Positions 23,221 to 28,741 of a DNA stretch of 28,741 bases are shown here, piece by piece (position 1 is the first letter of the stretch; every line of letters begins with the position of its first letter). The notes under the pieces are model-generated. The model had not been told where the DNA came from, ran no database searches, and saw only the letters and a program-made list of their open reading frames with translations. The translations under genes were made by a program, and so were the position numbers. The DNA comes from Didymodactylos carnosus (taxonomy: Eukaryota > Rotifera > Eurotatoria > Philodinida > Philodinidae). The DNA lies in contig CAJNOQ010001763.1 in NCBI GenBank assembly GCA_905250885.1, forward strand, positions 1 through 28,741, read 5' to 3'.

Positions 23221-24138
23221 ACATTTTTACTCGGGGAAAAAAACGACACTTCACATGTGGATAGACCAGACATTTCTCTATCTACTCATGTAAAAATCTT
23301 GTTAAAGTTCAGTAAGATTAATTAGTACTCATAAATTTTCCGAAAGCTCCTATCAAATGTCCATAATTAGTCTAAATGGATAATTATGAACAGTCGGTGT
23401 GTCTCGTTGGAGTGATTCTCGACAGTGCAACAAATATGGCTGGAAAAAAGTAAAACAACTTCTTTTCAACGCCAAAGTTTTATCTTTCTAATTAAAAACT
23501 ATATCTCTATCTACCTTGTATAGTCCTTTAGACGGATCCTTGATTAATTAATTAGAAATTACGAAAATAAACGAGCATGGTCGTTTTCTCATTTTTCTTG
23601 TTTGGGGTAGTTATGAGCAGTCCGTGCAAGTCACACGCGATAAACAGAAAAGAAAACTTCCACCATCTTTTAGAAATCGATTTTAGCATGATCCTAAACG
23701 ACAAAGGTGTTCAAAACCATGAGCTCTATCATGTATGTAAAAATCGGACAAAAAATAGGCCATTTTCACCGTTTCCGGTGGAGAATATGAATATTGTTAT
23801 TTTGGACATACTTTTGTCGATTAAAACTGAAAGAAAAATTAAATAAGAACCTTAACTGACGAAAAAGTTCAACTTTTCATAAACGTGATACATTTCGCTT
23901 CATGCTACATCAAATTTATTTTTGAAAACTTCCAGCTATCTTTGTTGGACTGTCGAGAGTTACCCCAACGAGACACACCAACTGTTCATAATTATCCATT
24001 TAGACTAATTATGGACATTTGATAGGAGCTCTCGGGAAATTCATGAGTACTAATGAATCTTACTGAACTTTAACAAGATTTTTACATGAGTAGATCTTTC
24101 CACATGTGAAATGTCTGTTTTTTTCCGAGTAAAAATGT
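23221..24138. mobile_element. Fold-back element, arms 23221-23444 and 23931-24138
   Basis: The arms are about 210-220 bp and roughly 90% identical by eye. Shared blocks include acatttttactcgg, ctactcatgtaaaaatcttg, ttaaagttcagtaagatt, atcaaatgtccataattagt, ctaaatggataattatgaac and gtgtctcgttgg. The loop of about 490 bp holds one open frame (23577-23846 +, 89 aa), which I do not recognise. This element lies less than 200 bp from the previous fold-back element but shares no obvious sequence with it. Confidence 0.8.
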
Positions 24139-24796
24139 TTTAGGTACGCTCGAAATACTGTGAAAATTAAAAAGGCTGTCCAGAATTACACCAACTTACT
24201 CTAACATACAAATCAAATTAAAAGTTAGAACAAATAATTTTAAAGATTTCCTGTGAATATATTCGTTATGTGCTAAAATTCACAAAGTTACTAAGAGCAT
24301 TAGTTCATTTTCTTTGTCTTATGTCTGACTTAATTCCTTTGTATTTTCTATATACAAAATGTACATGATTAAGAAAACGATATATTCGTTTACAAAAAAA
24401 TAATAAATAACCTTTTCGCATTTTGACGATTTGTTTTTTTCACTGCTCTCTAATTTTCAATCTCAAATATAGTCATACATCTGAACCAAGTTCTATGGAT
24501 AATCATTCTTCTCCTTCTTTCACTTGTTTGTTTGAGTAGAAATAATGTAACGATATTTAGACAAACTATTGAATAATGAAACATAGGCACGTTTCTTTCT
24601 TTACACTGATCCAACTATATATAGAGTATACGTCGTTTTTTTCAAACACTCAGAATAAGTAGCAAAGAACAATACGCACACTTACAAGGAGCGATCAAAT
24701 GTTACACACCAAAACAAAATATCTAACGATAACTATGAGTTTAAAGAAAAATAGAACATTTCAGAAAACACACGTCTATATGAATATGTACACAAC
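24139..24796. other. Gene-free 3' flank of the H1 gene
   Basis: AT-rich DNA downstream of the minus-strand histone gene. No exon was recognised. Confidence 0.4.
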
Positions 24797-24802
24797 TTTA
24801 TT
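24797..24802 (-). terminator. Polyadenylation signal of the H1 gene
   Basis: TTTATT on + (AATAAA on -), 11 nt beyond the H1 stop codon. Its presence suggests a polyadenylated histone mRNA rather than a stem-loop-terminated one. Confidence 0.55.
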
Positions 24803-24813
24803 GAGATTCAAGT

Positions 24814-26973
24814 TTATCGTGTTGCTTTTTTAAATCCAGCTTTTACTTTAGATTTGCTTGTCTTTAGTTTTTTCGCGGCTGGAGATGAAGCTTTTTTCGT
24901 CGTTGTCGATTTCTTCTTTGGTGAACTTTTTTTCGTAGCAGTTGAGGATTTCGATTTGGTTGATGAAGACGATGTGACGGCTTTCTTTTTTGGAGCAGCT
25001 TTTGGTTTTTCAACAGTTTTTGTCGAAGCGATTGTTTTGGGTTTTGATTGACGAGATGTTGTTGTTGTAGATGATGAGACTAAAATGAAGAGGTTGGGTC
25101 ACGAAATGCCACCAGATCTTGGAAAAAGCACCAAGAGATCAAGATCTTGATTCTTGAAGTTTCACTAGGGGCGTTGTTAACAAAAAAGTTTTTAGTGATT
25201 AAAAATGAGATTGACTGCACTAGTAAAGTGCGTTCTAAATTTAACTATTTCTCGAGGGCTGTACGACTACATAATGGACTAAGTTACATCTCCGGTATTA
25301 CATTATTATTCTTATTTGTTTCAGAACGACGCATCATACCGACTTCCGGGGTTTTTTCTCCACAATGATTGAGCATAATGGAAGAAACATCCATTGCTTT
25401 TGATATGTGGAAAAATATTGAGAAAATAATTTATTGTGGTTTGTTCGAAATCGCAGGTCAGGCGCTGTGGATTCATTTCAACATTCAATCTTTTACCATA
25501 TTCGATTGAATGTCTCAATATTTTCGTGTAGACAATGAAATTTTTCCGTGTAGTCAAAGAATATGCACATGATATCATGGATACCATCGCCGTCGCCTAA
25601 ACTGTTTGATGGTACAACACTTTATTTCTTTTGAGGCACGAGCATAGATATCTGGGACGGATTGAGAAAAAAATATATTGGACGAACTGAGAGAGAAGTG
25701 TTGGTGCGACGAACTGAGAAAAAAAGCCTCGTGGGACGAATTAAGAAGTCAATTTGGGACGACCTGAGAGGACACCCTTTAAAAGTATTTACCTGATTTA
25801 GCTTTAGATGTACCAGTAGCTCTTTTCTTTTTCTTTGGAGATTTTGAACGTGATTTTGATGGTGATGCTGAACGTTTCTTTGTACCTGTCGAGGACGTTG
25901 ATGATTTTGGTTTTTTCGTTGCACTAGTTGTTGTTGAAGATTTCTAAAATATTTGAATAATGAATCGAGGACGATATCATTTAATAAGTTGATAACTTAC
26001 CTGCTTCTTGGGCGTTCCAGCGGCATTTGTTGATGATTTTTTGGTTGAGNTTTTCTTTTTCTTTGGAGATTTTGAACGTGATTTTGATGGTGATGCTGAA
26101 CGTTTCTTTGTACCTGTCGAGGACGTTGATGATTTTGGTTTTTTCGTTGCACTAGTTGTTGTTGAAGATTTCTAAAATATTTGAATAATGAATCGAGGAC
26201 GATATCATTTAATAAGTTGATAACTTACCTGCTTCTTGGGCGTTCCAGCGGCATTTGTTGATGATTTTTTGGTTGAGGCTGCTTTTTTCGTCGTTTTCGT
26301 TTTACCCAGTTTAAAACTACCCGAAGCGCCAGTTCCTAGGGAAAATAAAATGAAAAGTTTTATTAGACTAGTTATACAAACTTGAAAAATCAAAATATAA
26401 CGATAAGAAGCTTTTCAAGTATACACTGTGCTTGAGAACACAGACACATCTTCTTTTGTTAGATATGTCTTTATTGCAACTACAATAGGCTCATCTTTTT
26501 ATAAATTCTATTGAAATAAATTAATAGAAAGTGTATAACTTTATTTTATTAGCGCAGTAATCCGTCATTCAAGAAATGTAAGGTTTCACATTTGATACCA
26601 ACAAAAAAATGGCTGATTAACTCTTACCTTTTGTTTGTTTTAAAGAGCCATTTGCAATGGCAGCTTTCAACGCATACTTAAGGTGATTATTTGAATTAAC
26701 TGAATTAACTTTATAATTCGCTTGAATATATTTCAAGATAGCCGATTTTGATGAACCTTGACGATCATTCAAATGTACTAGCGCTTGTTTAATCATAACT
26801 GAATATTTTGGATGATTTGATGGACTACTTTTCTTGCCAGCTTTCTTGATCGCTGTTGATGATTTTTTACCTTTTGTTGGTGATCCAGTGGCAGTATTTG
26901 ATGAAGATCCAACAGCTGATGAGGATGTATTTGCTGGAGCTGAAGATGAATTACCACTTGTTAATTCAGTCAT
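24814..26973 (-). CDS. Linker histone H1, 4 exons, 289 aa (after collapsing the duplicated block)
   Basis: Binds linker DNA at the nucleosome entry/exit site and compacts chromatin. Exons on -: 26973-26628, 26335-26229, third exon 25943-25793 (copy at 26171-26051 before the N), 25079-24814. Leaving out the second copy of the duplicated block, 290 codons including stop read through in phase. The N-terminal tail (1-50) is Ser/Lys rich. The winged-helix H15 globular domain (about 52-116) shows NHPKYSVMIKQALVHLNDRQ, GSSKSAILKYIQANYKV and HLKYALKAAIANGSLKQTKG. The split motif TKG|TGASGSFKL is the classic H1 signature. The C-terminal tail is Lys/Ser/Thr/Ala rich with S-P-K-K type sites (PSKSRSKSPKKKK, SSPKKKS). 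The three introns and the poly(A) signal indicate a replication-independent type. The last intron (711 nt) contains a transposase remnant. Exon 3 copy number depends on whether the duplication is real. Confidence 0.92.
25321..25587 (-). pseudogene. Decayed MULE-type transposase fragment in the last H1 intron
   Basis: An 88-codon frame on - shows the core of a Mutator-like (MULE) transposase domain: CAYSLTTRKNFIVYTKILRH, then MNPQRLTCDFEQTTINYFLN, then FPHIKSNGCFFHYAQSLWRK. The D-F-E triad region and the GCFFHYAQ block are characteristic. In animals such transposases often accompany FLYWCH zinc fingers. Only part of the domain remains: it stops soon after WRK, and a stop lies just before the first Met. 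No terminal inverted repeats were found. It is on the same strand as H1 and wholly inside the intron (25792-25080), so it should be spliced out. Confidence 0.75.
25653..25771. repeat. Degenerate short repeats (about five units of GGGACGAAYTGAGA)
   Basis: Units near 25654, 25680, 25706, 25732 and 25756 vary around gggacgaactgagaa with spacings of about 24-26 bp. They lie beside the transposase remnant in the last H1 intron and resemble subterminal transposase-binding repeats, though that role is inference. Confidence 0.6.
25823..26277. repeat. Exact 227-bp direct duplication flanking one N (25823-26049 and 26051-26277)
   Basis: The two blocks appear identical over their whole length, including intron sequence, and stop exactly at the N on both sides. 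They contain the 5' part of H1 exon 3, intron 2 and the 3' part of exon 2. This is the pattern of two contig ends that overlap but were not merged. A true tandem duplication is less likely. The offset of 228 keeps the reading frame, so both versions of the gene are translatable. Confidence 0.93.
26050..26050. other. Assembly gap or ambiguous base (N)
   Basis: The only N in the window. It sits inside a codon of the H1 tail (A-N-C on -) if the duplicated reading is taken literally. Confidence 0.98.
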
Positions 26974-27083
26974 TTTGTGTATGGAACACGTAGAGAGATG
27001 AGTTGAGAATATGAATGTGGTTGTTATAAGAACGATTTGATGAGAGTATAAGGAAAGAGAAAGAAATGTCGATAGTACATGGC

Positions 27084-27091
27084 TATTTATA
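27084..27091 (-). promoter_or_regulatory. TATA box of the H1 gene
   Basis: Reading on -, ctataaatagc occurs about 110 nt upstream of the H1 ATG. The consensus match and spacing would place the transcription start near 27055 with a short 5' UTR. Confidence 0.6.
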
Positions 27092-28555
27092 GTACGGGAG
27101 AGTAAAATCAGACTAGAAAAGCAGAACAGAATCAGACGTCAGATTCTGTGATTAAAAAAACCTACGAAGAACGATTATTGATTACTTTTATTAAAATTTC
27201 TCATTATTAGTTGAAATACTGTCAGTACTAAATCCTGGAAGTTATACAATTGTGTGAGATATGTTTAAATACTCACAGTTAGTACAGGCAGTAAACCTTT
27301 ATGTTCACGTATGGAAGCTTAATCGTTACTCAAAGTTTCATGCAGTTTAGATCGAGTCCTCAAAAATGGCCTGTAGATTGAAACAGATAATCTAAATATG
27401 CATACAACAGCAATTAGCTAACAAGATTCATGGATGAAATAATGATAGCGTAGCTATGTTTCGAAAAGGCAGAACAACATTTTTTATGAAACAGTGTACA
27501 ATGTTTAACCTGCATAACAGAATACCTTAACTTATCATACCTACATCAATTCTCCTCCTGAACCAAAGGTAACATTTGGACATCAGTATTGTATTAGAGA
27601 CTCTTGTGTCCTCTTTCTTAGAAGATCAATAATATAAGACAATGCTGTTCGCAGTCAATTTGTTGACCACAGATATAATGCTAGCAATAGACATATGATA
27701 AACCAAGAGCACGATTAAGCCTAAGCAATTATGTGTCTACATGATCTTATAATCATCGAAATCATCCAAAAGTCGTTTTGGGATAGAAGCAGAAGTTGGG
27801 AGTGGCAGTATCACTCGTGTGAAGTCTGCGTCAATAATTCGTCAAAAACTTTGATTCTTGTCTGAACTGTATATCTGATTCAAGATTCTTTTCTTCTCTC
27901 TTCGCCAGATATGTTGCTTTACTATATGATGTGATCGAACCTCACATGGGACACCAACAATTTTTTTTCTGTTCTTGTCGATGATTTAAGCATGTGTATA
28001 TGTAGAACCGTCATTTTTACGTTCTTATTTTAACTGATATGTGTTCTAGTCGAGTTTATTAAATACGAAATTAACTGAAAACCTGATTAAATTTCAAATA
28101 ACAAATGTCATATTCAAATTCACAACACTTTTACCTCCGGATCCATCTAAATTTTATCTTAAAAACATTATTTTCTAACGAGTATTATCAAGATTTTGTG
28201 AAATGTTTGAGATGAAAAAAGCTTCAGGGTTATCAGTATTCGAGTTAAAATTCAACGAACTCTGATATTTTTTGAATTTTGTTTTCAAAATATTAAAGAT
28301 AAAAGTGTCCTCTATCGAAACATATCAATTTTATATGAGAATTATTTGAAAATTCGAAGCTATTTTTGTTGTTTTGTAATGACAGTGCGAACATTAATAG
28401 AATAAGAGAAACTAAAATGGTCTTCATACAGGATCTCTCAGGTACATTTTTAAACTAACATTTTATATCATTTGTTCGATAAAACTTAGACATTTTCCAA
28501 AAATAATAAAAGAATTTAGTCATACTAAAAATTAGCATCAAACAAAAACTGTATA
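27092..28555. other. Gene-free stretch upstream of H1
   Basis: No splice-supported exon, RNA gene or repeat was recognised in about 1.46 kb. Confidence 0.4.
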
Positions 28556-28563
28556 GAATATCA

Positions 28564-28741
28564 CTATTTCGCTGTAAACGTAATGACATTAATGGTAACT
28601 GTATAACCTCGTTCATGTGCATCACATAGAATCAGAACAATTTTTATTTGGAAAAATTCTAGTGAAAAGTAGACTTGCAGTTTGAAAATTACTTACAATC
28701 TAAAGTGATTTCACTGTGGTTAACTTCAATTTTAAAATATT
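28564..28741 (-). pseudogene. Possible partial or decayed cadherin-repeat fragment at the window edge
   Basis: On -, the edge reads YFKIEVNHSEITLD and then gtaagt. After a break with in-frame stops, another frame reads FFQIKIVLILCDAHERGYTV, then TINVITFTAK and a stop (28566-28564). The order F-x-I...I-T-L-D followed by Q-I-K-I-V...D-A-H-E-R-G...V-T-I-N-V resembles the second half of a cadherin repeat. Joining the two by the GT-AG pair at hand would need a 38-nt intron and would create a stop (T|AA), so it may be a pseudogene or my frame choice may be wrong. The rest would lie outside the window. Confidence 0.25.

Noticed and set aside
24854..25051. Plus-strand 65-codon frame rich in F, D and V
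   Set aside because: Antisense of the Lys/Ser-rich last exon of the histone H1 gene.
25622..25924. Minus-strand 100-codon frame as a separate basic protein
   Set aside because: It is the wrong frame of H1 exon 3 running on into the intron repeats.
1..28741. tRNA, rRNA or CRISPR-like arrays
   Set aside because: I looked for tRNA B-box-like GGTTCGAATCC patterns and for regularly spaced repeats and found none; the spaced repeats at 25653-25771 are too degenerate and the context is an animal intron.

Overview
This is nuclear DNA of a small-genome invertebrate animal. It is AT-rich, with compact genes split by many GT-AG introns, most of them 50-90 nt. Six protein genes can be rebuilt exon by exon, and each matches an animal family: DNA polymerase beta, MRTO4, GID8/TWA1, a BRD8-like SANT plus bromodomain protein, a tryparedoxin/nucleoredoxin-like thioredoxin, and a linker histone H1. 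Together with the fold-back repeats, a FLYWCH/MULE-type transposase remnant and splice-acceptor-like sites just upstream of start codons, this fits a bdelloid rotifer best. That assignment is inference; the sequence alone does not prove it.

Layout: 1-1524 is gene-free and holds a palindromic fold-back repeat. 1525-6697 is a cluster of three genes on the + strand: POLB (12 exons), MRTO4 (2 exons) and GID8 (4 exons), with 580 and 380 bp between them. 6698-10906 has no recognisable gene but holds a second fold-back element (8291-9248). 10907-11124 holds two exon-like segments of unknown affiliation. 11742-15341 is a BRD8-like gene on +. It converges with a 146-aa thioredoxin-fold gene on - (16485-15912). 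16486-24813 is about 8.3 kb without a convincing gene and carries three more fold-back elements and a perfect 20-bp hairpin. 26973-24814 (-) is a linker histone H1 gene with a decayed MULE transposase in its last intron and an assembly problem: a 227-bp block repeated on either side of a single N. 26974-28741 holds the H1 promoter and, at the right edge, a fragment that may be a partial or decayed cadherin repeat.

The genes are housekeeping rather than one pathway, though several concern chromatin and genome maintenance: base-excision repair polymerase, an acetyl-lysine reader of a NuA4/TIP60-type complex, and linker histone. The others serve ribosome assembly (MRTO4), the CTLH/GID ubiquitin ligase (GID8) and thiol redox (thioredoxin-like). 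I found no wholly new multi-gene system. The best leads are the dense set of long fold-back elements, the 17-nt microexon carrying the redox active site, the possible spliced-leader acceptors, and the transposon insertion and duplication inside the H1 gene.
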